A stretch of DNA of 64,000 nucleotides from Allocoprococcus comes. Its GTDB lineage: Bacteria > Bacillota > Clostridia > Lachnospirales > Lachnospiraceae. A model generated the notes under the pieces. That model was not told where the DNA came from and ran no database searches. It saw nothing but the letters and a program-made list of their open reading frames with translations. Positions 1-7,501 of the stretch are shown in pieces. The stretch covers positions 124,001 through 188,000 of the forward strand of contig NZ_JAAIMM010000001.1 of NCBI RefSeq assembly GCF_013300725.1, read 5' to 3'. The stretch's first letter is position 1. Every line of letters begins with the position of its first letter. The position numbers and the translations under genes were made by a program.

Positions 1-153
1 ACAAATCCGGTATTCGGGGTGATCCTTTCAGCGATTATTTTGCGTGAGGGAAATGTATTCGGAATGAAAGACCTGATTGCGCTGGTGCTGGTTTCCATCG
101 GAATCCTGATTGTCAACTGGGCGAAGCCGGTGGGAGAAAAAGGAATGAACTAA
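1..153 (+). CDS. EamA/DMT-family transporter, C-terminal end (partial)
   Basis: The reading frame is open from the first base and stops at 151-153, giving the last 50 residues of a membrane protein. It starts TNPVFGVILSAIILRE, which matches the penultimate helix and following Arg-Glu of EamA (drug/metabolite transporter) proteins. Another hydrophobic helix, LIALVLVSIGILIVNW, comes before the basic tail. The family is inner-membrane, usually 10 helices, exporting small metabolites. The substrate cannot be told. The 5' part lies outside the window. Confidence 0.7.
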   Translation, partial: TNPVFGVILSAIILREGNVFGMKDLIALVLVSIGILIVNWAKPVGEKGMN

Positions 154-232
154 GATGGAACCTGTTTTAAAGAAGGACACCTGTAGCTGATCCCGATTTT
201 TGAACAGGAAAAGAAATAACAGGAGGCAGGTT

Positions 233-418
233 ATGGCAAATACAGCGAGCTGTTGTGACACCTGTACATTTTATATTTACGATGATGAATATGAATGTTA
301 CACGTGTGACAGAGACCTGGATGAGGATGAGATGATGCGGTTTCTGACGGATCAGCATTATCAGTGTCCTTACTACAGATCTGGAGATGAATATAGAGTC
401 GTCAGAAAACAGATGTAA
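233..418 (+). CDS. small cysteine-rich protein, DUF6472-like
   Basis: 61 residues starting at the ATG that follows a perfect AGGAGG (221-226); an upstream in-frame ATG at 200 has no comparable site. Six cysteines occur, in CDTC, C-YTC and a single C before PYY, together with an acidic stretch LDEDEMMRF and a C-terminal DEYRVVRKQM. This pattern resembles the short DUF6472 proteins of Lachnospiraceae, as I remember them. The paired cysteines suggest a small zinc- or iron-binding fold. Function is unknown. It stands alone between the transporter tail and the MATE gene. Confidence 0.6.
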   Translation: MANTASCCDTCTFYIYDDEYECYTCDRDLDEDEMMRFLTDQHYQCPYYRSGDEYRVVRKQM

Positions 419-463
419 ATTGTAGATGAGGGAATAGAAGTATAAAAAACGCAGAATTTTGTA

Positions 464-589
464 ATGCGTCAGGTAATAGAGGAATTTGTACTTGTTCCAA
501 GAGGAGAAGCTGCGGAGCGGATAAATGGAACAATGAAGCTAAGTGAGACAGCGGCATTTATTTATGAACATCTGGAGGAGGTTATAAAG
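464..589 (+). pseudogene. PqqD-like domain fragment, in frame with the MATE gene
   Basis: The 42 codons before the likely MATE start read FVMRQV (beginning just upstream of the ATG) then LVPRGEAAERINGTMKLSET and AAFIYEHLEE. This follows the N-terminal half of PqqD-family peptide-chaperone domains (FVLRxV, VPxGEA, FNGxxxLNETxAFIWELL). The C-terminal half of the domain is missing. In the ancestral frame a stop (443-445) sits where a start codon would be expected. It is either a decayed pqqD-like gene whose end was deleted into the MATE leader, or a short N-terminal extension of the transporter. The ATG at 464 has no good ribosome binding site. Confidence 0.45.
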
Positions 590-2008
590 GTGAGAGATAA
601 AAAGACAAATACAGTAGATGAGCAGGACAATCCGCTTGGATATGAAAAGGAATCAAAACTACTGGTCGGATTTGCGATTCCGTGTATTATTTCTATGCTG
701 GTGACAGCTCTTTATAATATTGTAGACCAGATTTTCATTGGTCAGGGTGTGGGAATGCTTGGAAATGCGGCAACGAATATTGCATTTCCGCTTTCCACTT
801 CCTGTACGGCGATTTCTCTGTTGCTTGGAATCGGCAGTGCGACCAATTTTTCTTTGAAGCTTGGTGCCGGAGAAGAAAAAGAGTCTGCAGAATATGCGGG
901 GAACGGGATTTGTCTGATGGTGATCTTTGGAATCGCACTTTTTGCGGTGACTACGTTATTTTTAACTCCAATGCTGAAATTTTTTGGGGCAACATCAGAA
1001 GTACTTCCATATGCACAGGAATATACACGGATCACGGCGATTGGCTTTCCGTTTCTGATCGCAAATACAGGAATGAGTAAGCTGATTCTTGCGGATGGAA
1101 GTCCGCGGTATTCGATGACATCCATGCTGGCAGGCGCTATTGTCAATACGGTCCTTGACCCGATTTTTATTTTCGGTCTGCATATGGGAATGCGTGGGGC
1201 AGCACTTGCGACGATCATCGGACAGATTGTTTCTTTTTGTATCAGTTTGCGGTATATGTTCCATTTTAAAACGATCCGACTCACAAAAGACAGCTTTCAT
1301 ATGACTGGCAGATATATCCGGAATATTTTCAAATTCGGTGCGAGTGCGTGCTTTAACCAGATCGCGATGACGATCGTGCAGATCGTGCTGAATAATACCC
1401 TGGCACATTACGGTGCGCAGTCTGTGTATGGCGGTGATATTCCGCTTGCATGTGCGGGGATCATTACCAAGGTAAATATGATCTTCATGTCGTTCGTTAT
1501 TGGAATTTCCCAGGGAATCCAGCCAATCATCGGATTCAACTATGGCGCAGAAAAATATGACCGGGTGCGGAAAAGCTACCTGCTTGCACTTGGAACCGCA
1601 ACCGTTCTTTCAGGAATTGCATTCTTCTGTTTCCAAGTATTCCCGAGACAGATCATCAGTGTATTTGGATCAGGAAGTGAACTGTATTTCAAGTTTTCAG
1701 AGCGGTATTTCCGGATCTATATGTTCCTTACGATCGTAAATGGAATTCAGCCGGTCACATCAAACTTTTTCAACTCCATCGGGAAGTCTCAGCTGGGTGT
1801 GTTTATGTCCCTGACAAGGCAGATTATCTTTTTACTCCCGCTGATTGTAATTTTCCCATTGTTTATGGGAATTGACGGGGTTATGTATGCAGGACCAATT
1901 GCAGATGCGGCAGCAGCAATCGTCTGCGGATATTTCATGGTGAGGGAGCTTAAGGAACTTTCCGCGATGGATAAGAAGAAAAAAGAAGAAAGTGCAGTGC
2001 TGAGCTGA
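590..2008 (+). CDS. MATE-family multidrug/metabolite efflux transporter
   Basis: 472 residues from a GTG preceded by GGAGGAG (574-580). The protein has about 12 hydrophobic segments. It contains the family signatures GFAIPCIISMLVTALYNIVDQIFIG near the N terminus and ISQGIQPIIGFNYGAEKYDRV at the start of the second half, typical of the MepA/DinF-like branch. MATE proteins are inner-membrane antiporters driven by Na+ or H+ that expel cationic drugs or metabolites. The frame remains open upstream to 464, so a 514-residue protein carrying the PqqD-like fragment is possible. A terminator follows directly. No adjacent regulator is visible, so the substrate is unknown. Confidence 0.9.
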   Translation: MRDKKTNTVDEQDNPLGYEKESKLLVGFAIPCIISMLVTALYNIVDQIFIGQGVGMLGNAATNIAFPLSTSCTAISLLLGIGSATNFSLKLGAGEEKESAEYAGNGICLMVIFGIALFAVTTLFLTPMLKFFGATSEVLPYAQEYTRITAIGFPFLIANTGMSKLILADGSPRYSMTSMLAGAIVNTVLDPIFIFGLHMGMRGAALATIIGQIVSFCISLRYMFHFKTIRLTKDSFHMTGRYIRNIFKFGASACFNQIAMTIVQIVLNNTLAHYGAQSVYGGDIPLACAGIITKVNMIFMSFVIGISQGIQPIIGFNYGAEKYDRVRKSYLLALGTATVLSGIAFFCFQVFPRQIISVFGSGSELYFKFSERYFRIYMFLTIVNGIQPVTSNFFNSIGKSQLGVFMSLTRQIIFLLPLIVIFPLFMGIDGVMYAGPIADAAAAIVCGYFMVRELKELSAMDKKKKEESAVLS

Positions 2009-2013
2009 TGAGA

Positions 2014-2046
2014 AAGACGGTTCTTTTATGGGAACTGTCTTTTTTA
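2014..2046 (+). terminator. Rho-independent terminator after MATE gene
   Basis: Arms 2014-2023 and 2032-2041 pair over 10 bp with one G-U, and a run of T follows. Confidence 0.85.
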
Positions 2047-2067
2047 TTAACAGGGAATAGGTTGGGA

Positions 2068-2096
2068 TTGATTCAGAAAAGAATTTTGTATATACT
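2068..2096 (+). promoter_or_regulatory. promoter of the glycosyltransferase operon
   Basis: TTGATT, a 17-bp spacer and TATACT. The predicted transcript start is near 2103, about 25 nt before the GTG start codon. Confidence 0.7.
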
Positions 2097-2127
2097 GATT
2101 AGTGAAAAAAAGAAATGAGATGATGAT

Positions 2128-3048
2128 GTGAACATAGTGATTGTAATTCCGGTCTTCCGTCCGGATGGAAGACTGAAAATGTGTATCGAAAGATTATTAA
2201 GACAGAGTGTGATGCCGGATCGTATATTACTGAATGTACTTTATGAGAACCCGGTAGACAGGGAAATTCCCGAAGTTTATATGGATGAAAGGATCGAGGT
2301 CAGATATACGCCAAGGGAGGAATATGACCGGGCAGGAAGCAGAGATACGATCCTGCGGGAGCTGGATTCGGATATTGTGATTTTCATGGTACAGACGGCG
2401 ATACCGCAGAACCGGTATCTGATAGAGAAGCTGACGGAACCATTTAAAGAGGAGAGGACGGCGGTCGTGTATGGACGGCATATGACAGATGAGGAATGCA
2501 GTCCGATCGAGTGCTGTGTGAGACAGTTTAACTATCCGCCGAAAGGCATGACAAAGTCTCTGGAAGATGCCGGAAAGCTTGGGATCCGGACATTTTTTAA
2601 TTCCAATGTCTGTGCGGCATACCGAAGAAGAGCATATCTGGAGACAGAAGGTTTTGGAAAACGGATGATTGCCGGAGAGGATATGCTTGCGGCGAGAAGA
2701 CTTCTGGAAAAGGGCTGGCAGGCAGTTTATGCGCCGGAAGCTGAAGTGATTTATTACCGGAACGATGATTTGCACGGGCTCTGGAAACGCAACTTTGACA
2801 TTGGGGTTGCACACGCAGAGCATCCGGAGATGATCGAAAATACAAAACTGGGTAAAGAAGGAGTGCGGCTGGTACGTGTAACCTCGGCGCTGCTTAGACA
2901 GAATCATATGGAGGAATACCTGGGCGAAGTGCTGACACGCAGCATTGTTCGTTATCTGGCATACCAGCTTGGAAGAAACTACGAACGATTACCGGAGGGA
3001 GTTGTCCGGAAATGTTCGGCTAATAAAGAATACTGGGAGAGAAAATAA
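2128..3048 (+). CDS. family 2 glycosyltransferase with altered QDA motif
   Basis: 306 residues, GTG start. The N terminus IVIVIPVFRPDGRL is the nucleotide-sugar-binding strand of GT-A enzymes, and the rest follows the rhamnosyltransferase-like GT2 branch (GIRTFFNSNVCAAYRR, then MIAGEDMLAARRLLEKGW with the acidic ED pair). In that branch the metal-binding site usually reads FMTQDAIP. Here residues 86-93 read FMVQTAIP, so the key Asp is Thr. No membrane helix is seen, so it is probably a cytoplasmic enzyme for cell-surface glycans, of uncertain activity. Its stop overlaps the start of the next gene (TAATG). Confidence 0.82.
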   Translation: MNIVIVIPVFRPDGRLKMCIERLLRQSVMPDRILLNVLYENPVDREIPEVYMDERIEVRYTPREEYDRAGSRDTILRELDSDIVIFMVQTAIPQNRYLIEKLTEPFKEERTAVVYGRHMTDEECSPIECCVRQFNYPPKGMTKSLEDAGKLGIRTFFNSNVCAAYRRRAYLETEGFGKRMIAGEDMLAARRLLEKGWQAVYAPEAEVIYYRNDDLHGLWKRNFDIGVAHAEHPEMIENTKLGKEGVRLVRVTSALLRQNHMEEYLGEVLTRSIVRYLAYQLGRNYERLPEGVVRKCSANKEYWERK

Positions 3049-3593
3049 TGGGATATTTTTATTTTGCAAGACATGGACAGACTGTATGGAATGTGGAAAA
3101 TAAAATCTGTGGCGCGACCGATATCGAACTGACAGAACTCGGACATCAGCAGGCAATGGAGCTTGGGAAAAAGATAAAAGAAGAGGGCGTGAAGATCGAT
3201 GAGATTCTGTATTCGCCGCTGGTACGTGCGAAAGAGACGGCACGTCATATTTCGGAAATGACAGGGATTCCGATGCGTGAGGAGATGCGCCTGAAGGAGC
3301 AGAATTTTGGAAAATATGAATCTACACCGAGAAATGGTGAGGAATTCAAAAAGGCAAAACAGAATTTTATCAGTCATTTTGAAGGTGGCGAGACCATGCT
3401 GCATTTGTGCCAGAGGATTTACAATCTTCTGGATGATATCCGGGAAGAGGCGGATGACAAGGTGTATCTGCTGGTTGCACACAATGGGATTTCCAGAGTG
3501 ATCCAGTCGTATTTTTATGATATGACGAACGAAGAGTTTGCGGCGTTTGGAATTAAGAACTGTGAATTGAGGAAATTTGAATTTCCGGAATAG
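3048..3593 (+). CDS. histidine phosphatase (phosphoglycerate mutase-like) family protein
   Basis: 181 residues. The N-terminal FARHGQTVWN is the catalytic RHG motif (His at position 9 accepts the phosphate). YSPLVRAKETA and a late VAHNGISRV supply the second arginine and the second histidine. The length fits small-molecule phosphatases such as CobC- or PhoE-like enzymes rather than true phosphoglycerate mutase. It is translationally coupled to the glycosyltransferase. The substrate is not predictable from sequence. Confidence 0.85.
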   Translation: MGYFYFARHGQTVWNVENKICGATDIELTELGHQQAMELGKKIKEEGVKIDEILYSPLVRAKETARHISEMTGIPMREEMRLKEQNFGKYESTPRNGEEFKKAKQNFISHFEGGETMLHLCQRIYNLLDDIREEADDKVYLLVAHNGISRVIQSYFYDMTNEEFAAFGIKNCELRKFEFPE

Positions 3594-3602
3594 GAGAAGG
3601 GT

Positions 3603-4076
3603 ATGAAATTACTGATCAGGCAGAGAGTCTTTTCGTGGACAGATTCTTATGATGTGTATGATGAAAATGGAAATGCAAAATATTTTGTAAAAGCAGAGTT
3701 TCTGTCGATCGGACACCGGCTGCATGTATATGATATGGCAGGGAACGAACTTGGATTGATAAAAGAAAAAGTTCTGTCCTTACTTCCGGTGTTTGAAATT
3801 GAAGTGAATGGACAGACACTTGGACGGATTGAAAAGCGTTTTACATTATTCAGACCAAAGTATGATGTGGATTTTAACGGGTGGCATGTAGAGGGGGACT
3901 TCATGGGATGGAACTATGATATCTATGAAGCATGCAGTCCTGTGGTACATATTACAAAAGAATTACTTCATTGGGGAGATACTTATGTGCTGGATTTTGC
4001 AAATCCGACAGATGAATTACTGGGACTTCTTCTTGTAATTACGATTGATGCGGCGAATTGCAGTCAAAATAATTGA
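3603..4076 (+). CDS. LURP-one-related / scramblase-like protein
   Basis: 157 residues, ATG 9 bp after the previous stop with GGAGAAGGG as binding site. It has repeated beta-strand segments: MKLLIRQRVFSWTDSYDVYDENGNAKYFVKAE, RLHVYDMAGNELGLIKEK, then FRPKYDVDFNGWHVEGD. This is the pattern of the tubby-like LURP-one-related family (YxjI in Bacillus). Molecular function is unknown; the fold is shared with phospholipid scramblases. It is the last gene of the three-gene unit starting at 2128. Confidence 0.75.
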   Translation: MKLLIRQRVFSWTDSYDVYDENGNAKYFVKAEFLSIGHRLHVYDMAGNELGLIKEKVLSLLPVFEIEVNGQTLGRIEKRFTLFRPKYDVDFNGWHVEGDFMGWNYDIYEACSPVVHITKELLHWGDTYVLDFANPTDELLGLLLVITIDAANCSQNN

Positions 4077-4125
4077 TGTAATTTAATGAAATGTAAAAAA
4101 AGTCAAAAAAAATATAAAAAAACAC

Positions 4126-4154
4126 TTGCCAAACCGATTGGTATGTGATAAGAT
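4126..4154 (+). promoter_or_regulatory. promoter of tRNA-Leu
   Basis: TTGCCA, 17-bp spacer, TAAGAT, ending 13 bp before the tRNA. Confidence 0.7.
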
Positions 4155-4167
4155 TCTTTTTGTTGAC

Positions 4168-4250
4168 GCGGAAGTGTCGGAATGGCAGACGAGCTAGATT
4201 CAGGTTCTAGTGCTCGCAAGGGCGTGTGGGTTCAAGTCCCATCTTCCGCA
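4168..4250 (+). tRNA. tRNA-Leu (anticodon CAG)
   Basis: 83 nt. The acceptor stem GCGGAAG pairs with CTTCCGC (4243-4249), with A as discriminator. Anticodon stem CTAGA/TCTAG closes the loop TTCAGGT, anticodon CAG. The long variable arm typical of class II tRNAs is present. CCA is not encoded. The last bases are repeated twice downstream (see 4251-4538). Confidence 0.95.
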
Positions 4251-4538
4251 TAATAAAAGAAACCTCAGGTGATTCACCTGAGGTTTTCTTTTATTGTACC
4301 GAAGCGATCCCTGAACCCAGGGTTCAGGTCTTCGCTCCGCTACGGTCGGCGCAGAGCACTCGTCCACCGGACGAGTTGCGCCCCATCTTCCGCATAATAA
4401 AAGAAACCTCGGATGATTTGCTTAAGGTTTTCTTTTATTGTACCGAAGCGATCCCTGAACCCAGGGTTCAGGTCTTCGCTCCGCTACGGTCAGCGCAAAG
4501 CACTCGTCCACCGGACGAGTTGCGCCCCATCTTCCGCA
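4251..4538 (+). repeat. two tandem 144-bp units, each ending with the tRNA-Leu 3' end
   Basis: Unit 1 is 4251-4394 and unit 2 is 4395-4538. Both end in CCCATCTTCCGCA, identical to the last 13 bases of the tRNA gene at 4238-4250, so this sequence occurs three times at an exact 144-bp spacing. Each unit starts with a terminator-like hairpin. It then has the palindrome CCTGAACCCAGGGTTCAGG and the hairpin ACTCGTCC-acc-GGACGAGT. The second unit has decayed in its first hairpin. Either a tandem duplication templated on the tRNA tail or the remains of site-specific insertion at the tRNA would fit. Confidence 0.85.
4252..4295 (+). terminator. terminator of tRNA-Leu
   Basis: Arms 4252-4272 and 4274-4295 form a 21-bp hairpin with one bulged base; the 3' arm is T-rich. 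The copy in the second repeat unit (4396-4439) has several mismatches. Confidence 0.7.
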
Positions 4539-4573
4539 CAGATGTCTTGAATTAAATACATGAGAACATCGGA

Positions 4574-4602
4574 TTGACAATCTCTTGTCAAGGTGCAATA
4601 AT
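4574..4602 (+). promoter_or_regulatory. promoter with overlapping inverted repeat upstream of panD
   Basis: TTGACA (4574-4579), 17-bp spacer, AATAAT (4597-4602). The -35 box is part of the perfect inverted repeat TTGACAA-tctc-TTGTCAA (4574-4591), so a repressor could bind over the promoter. The panD start is about 280 nt further on. Confidence 0.5.
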
Positions 4603-4889
4603 ATCCGCGGAGGTAGTATTTGGAAACTACAAAACTATACTCTGACTGAATCACAACAATTTCATATCGAAATCGTTTCCGGCAGAAATTGGCGGAGAAG
4701 GAGCTTATATTTATTAAGAGGTAAAATAAGACTCAGGGAATACGAAGAACAGCAGAAGCATTTGCAGGGAGAAGTATGCCTTGACAATGCTTTTTTTCAT
4801 ATAATAGCTTTTTGTTAAGGAAGAAAAGCGTGGCTGCACTCTATATTTATGCTTATTTTTGTATTTCCGGACAGAAAAAGGAGTAAGAC
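4603..4889 (+). other. long panD leader, no convincing gene
   Basis: 287 bases between the promoter at 4574 and panD. A TTGACA at 4781-4786 and TATAAT at 4800-4805 are only 13 bp apart, too close for a standard promoter. A short open frame (4585-4818) has no ribosome binding site and no recognisable family. I see no riboswitch I can name. Confidence 0.4.
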
Positions 4890-5282
4890 ATGACAGTTGA
4901 GATGTTAAAAGGAAAGATTCATCGTGCTACGGTAGTACAGGCAGAATTAGATTACGTGGGAAGTATTACGGTCGATGAAGATCTGCTGGATGCAGCAGGA
5001 ATTATGGAATATGAGAAAGTTCAGATTGTGGACGTGAATAACGGAAGCCGATTTGAAACTTATACGATCTGTGGTAAGCGTGGAAGCGGAATGATCTGCT
5101 TAAATGGCGCTGCGGCAAGATGTGTAAGTACAGGTGATAAGGTAATTATCATGTGTTATGCAAATTATGATGCAGAAGAAGCAAAAGAACATAAACCAAA
5201 AGTTGTTTTCGTGGATGATGAGAATAAGATCAGCCGTGTGACAAACTATGAAAAACATGGTTTGCTGAAAGATATGGCATAA
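4890..5282 (+). CDS. panD: aspartate 1-decarboxylase
   Basis: 130 residues after AAAAGGAG. PanD makes beta-alanine from L-aspartate for pantothenate and coenzyme A. It is a pyruvoyl enzyme that cleaves itself. The cleavage site Gly24-Ser25 is present in DYVGSITVD, and the N terminus [14 protein letters not shown], Tyr58-region [21 protein letters not shown] and late [10 protein letters not shown] follow the family closely. Normal length is about 127. panC lies 118 bp downstream, so both precursors of the pantothenate condensation are linked here. Confidence 0.96.
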   Translation: MTVEMLKGKIHRATVVQAELDYVGSITVDEDLLDAAGIMEYEKVQIVDVNNGSRFETYTICGKRGSGMICLNGAAARCVSTGDKVIIMCYANYDAEEAKEHKPKVVFVDDENKISRVTNYEKHGLLKDMA

Positions 5283-5400
5283 TTAGATTGCGGGAGCACA
5301 AAGTGCGTAGCAATCCGTAGGCTAAGGTAAAACCAAAAATGAAATTTGTTGAATTCAGAACAAGAGGCTATCTCCGAATTTTTTAAAGAGGAGAATTATC

Positions 5401-6240
5401 ATGCAGGTAACAACAACAGTCGAGGAGACAAGAAAATTAGTTAAAAATTGGAAAAAAGAAGGGAAAACCGTAGGTCTTGTACCGACCATGGGATTCTTAC
5501 ATGAAGGGCACGCAAGCCTGATAAGGAGATGCCGTGAGGAAAATGATATCGTTGTGGTATCCGATTTTGTAAATCCGACTCAGTTTGGACCGACAGAAGA
5601 TCTGGAAGCATATCCGAGAGATTTTAAACGTGACAGCGAGCTTTGCGAGAGCCTTGGAGCAGATCTGATCTTCCATCCGGAACCGAAGGATATGTATCAT
5701 GATCCACATGCTTACGTAAGTATTGATACGTTATCTGATACCCTTTGTGGCAAGACAAGACCAATTCATTTTAAAGGGGTATGTACGGTTGTTTCCAAAT
5801 TATTCAATATTGTAGCACCGGACAGAGCTTATTTTGGACAGAAGGATGCACAGCAGCTTGCAATCATCCGCAAGATGGTGCTGGATCTGAATTTTGATAT
5901 CCAGATCGTAGGCTGCCCGATCATCCGTGAGGAAGACGGACTTGCCAAATCGTCCAGAAATACCTATTTAAGCGCAGAAGAGAGAAAGGCTGCACTGTGC
6001 CTTTCAAGAGCCGTTAAAACCGGTCAGGAGGCGATCTGCAAGGGAATTAAGGCAGAAGAAGTCCTGTCAAAGATGCGCGCAGTGATCGAAGCAGAGCCGC
6101 TTGCAAAGATCGACTATGTATCCATGGTAGATGCACTGGATATGCAGCCGGTCGATAGCGTGGAAAAAGATGTTCTGGTTGCCATGGCAGTCTATATCGG
6201 AAAGACAAGGCTGATCGACAATTTCAGCTATGAGGTATAG
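5401..6240 (+). CDS. panC: pantothenate synthetase
   Basis: 279 residues with AGAGGAG before ATG. PanC joins pantoate and beta-alanine using ATP. The nucleotide-binding motif is VPTMGFLHEGHASLI (HIGH-like), and FGPTEDLEAYPR, YFGQKDAQQLAIIRKM and the KSSRNTYLS loop are all intact. It follows panD and lies 3 bp before a BASS-type transporter. No panB (ketopantoate hydroxymethyltransferase) is in the window. Confidence 0.96.
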   Translation: MQVTTTVEETRKLVKNWKKEGKTVGLVPTMGFLHEGHASLIRRCREENDIVVVSDFVNPTQFGPTEDLEAYPRDFKRDSELCESLGADLIFHPEPKDMYHDPHAYVSIDTLSDTLCGKTRPIHFKGVCTVVSKLFNIVAPDRAYFGQKDAQQLAIIRKMVLDLNFDIQIVGCPIIREEDGLAKSSRNTYLSAEERKAALCLSRAVKTGQEAICKGIKAEEVLSKMRAVIEAEPLAKIDYVSMVDALDMQPVDSVEKDVLVAMAVYIGKTRLIDNFSYEV

Positions 6241-6243
6241 CCT

Positions 6244-7218
6244 ATGGAAAACAGAATGAAAAAAGTAGGAAAAGTCAGCTCTTTTCTTACAAAATATATC
6301 GGGGTCATTATTATCTGTTTTTCCGTAGTGGCGTTTTTCTGGCGTGATGGATTTGCCTGGACAACGAGCTACACTTCTGTATTTCTTGGAGTAGCCATGT
6401 TCGGGATGGGGCTTACGATTAAGATGGACGATTTCAAAAGAGTCTTTTCCAGACCAAAAGAAATCCTGATCGGATTCGTCGCACAGTACACGATCATGCC
6501 GGTGATCGCGTGGCTCCTGTGTCAGCTGATGCAGCTGCCGACAGATCTGGCACTTGGCGTGATCCTGGTTGGTTGCTGTCCGGGCGGAACGGCAAGCAAT
6601 GTGATCACCTATATTGCCGGAGGTGATGTGGCGCTTTCTGTCGGAATGACGATCACATCAACTCTTGCGGCACCGATTGTAACACCACTTCTGGTGTATG
6701 TACTCGCCGGAGCCTGGGTAGAAGTATCCTTCTGGGCAATGGTAATTTCTGTAGTAAAGGTTGTTCTGGTTCCGGTACTTCTGGGAATTCTGATCAACTG
6801 GGTCTGGGGAAAACAGATCCAGAAAATATCAGAGGTTCTGCCACTGATCTCGGTTGTATCGATCGTAATGATCATCAGCGGAATCGTAGCTGTTAATGCA
6901 GAAAAAATCTTGAGCTGCGGACTTCTGGTTCTCGGAGTTGTGATGCTTCACAATCTCTGCGGAATGGGAATCGGACTCGGTGCAGCGAAAATTTTACATA
7001 TTGAGTACGATAAGGCAACTGCTATTGCTATCGAAGTCGGAATGCAGAACAGTGGACTTGCAATCTCCCTTGCGACTGCCAATTTCGCGGCAAATCCACT
7101 GGCAACCCTTCCGGGGGCGATCTTCAGTGTATGGCATAATATATCCGGATCTTTGTTTGCAGGGATCCGCCGGAGTGGAGAACAGACGAAAGAGGCATAT
7201 CAGGAAGTTACAGAATAA
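6244..7218 (+). CDS. BASS-family transporter, possible ketopantoate/pantoate carrier
   Basis: 324 residues with about nine hydrophobic segments. The signature GCCPGGTASNVITYIAGGDVALSVGMT matches the bile acid:sodium symporter family. PanS, a member of this family in enterobacteria, takes up ketopantoate. Here the gene begins 3 bp after panC, which makes a pantoate or ketopantoate role likely by context, although the family also carries 2-oxoacids and bile acids. The protein would lie in the cytoplasmic membrane. A strong terminator closes the panD-panC unit after it. Confidence 0.85.
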   Translation: MENRMKKVGKVSSFLTKYIGVIIICFSVVAFFWRDGFAWTTSYTSVFLGVAMFGMGLTIKMDDFKRVFSRPKEILIGFVAQYTIMPVIAWLLCQLMQLPTDLALGVILVGCCPGGTASNVITYIAGGDVALSVGMTITSTLAAPIVTPLLVYVLAGAWVEVSFWAMVISVVKVVLVPVLLGILINWVWGKQIQKISEVLPLISVVSIVMIISGIVAVNAEKILSCGLLVLGVVMLHNLCGMGIGLGAAKILHIEYDKATAIAIEVGMQNSGLAISLATANFAANPLATLPGAIFSVWHNISGSLFAGIRRSGEQTKEAYQEVTE

Positions 7219-7219
7219 G

Positions 7220-7262
7220 AAAAATCCTGCGATTTTGAATTGGCAAAACCGCAGGATTTTTT
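7220..7262 (+). terminator. terminator of the panC operon
   Basis: AAAATCCTGCG (7221-7231) pairs with CGCAGGATTTT (7250-7260), followed by T residues. Confidence 0.9.
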
Positions 7263-7327
7263 GTACTCAGAACAGAAAATACAGAGACTAAAGCACGTCA
7301 TTTTTGTACCGATTTGAATGGCAGATG

Positions 7328-7365
7328 AATGGAAAAGAAGAGAACCGGAACTCTTCTTTTCCATT
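7328..7365 (+). repeat. perfect 15-bp inverted repeat before the fab promoter
   Basis: Arms 7328-7342 and 7351-7365 are exactly complementary with an 8-base loop. There is no T run on either side, so it is not a standard terminator. It lies 36 bp before the fab -35 box. Confidence 0.7.
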
Positions 7366-7400
7366 AATTTGCCCCTCGCGTCAAACAAAAAAATTTCCTC

Positions 7401-7443
7401 TTGCAAAACCGATCCAACTATGTTATATTATCAAATAGTTTGA
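7401..7443 (+). promoter_or_regulatory. fab operon promoter with MarR/FabT-type palindrome
   Basis: TTGCAA (7401-7406), 17-bp spacer, TATATT (7424-7429). Directly downstream is TCAAA-TAG-TTTGA (7431-7443), overlapping the expected transcription start. FabT proteins of lactic acid bacteria bind AT-rich palindromes with TTTGA/TCAAA arms; here the arms are in the opposite order, so FabT binding is an inference. The operon ends with a fabT-like gene. Confidence 0.65.
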
Positions 7444-7501
7444 ATATAAAAGTATTTTAAACTAAAATGATTTTAAAACAAAACAAATGGAGAGAACAAC
7501 C

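Noticed and set aside
4226-4555. Open frame of 109 codons with repeated peptide
   Set aside because: It begins inside the tRNA-Leu gene and runs through two copies of a 144-bp repeat with hairpins; the repetition of the peptide is a result of the DNA repeat.
4781-4805. TTGACA/TATAAT pair close to panD
   Set aside because: The spacer is only 13 bp, unlike the 17-18-bp spacers of the other promoters in this window.
4585-4818. Possible 77-residue protein before panD
   Set aside because: Poor ribosome binding site, no known family, and it covers probable promoter and leader sequence.
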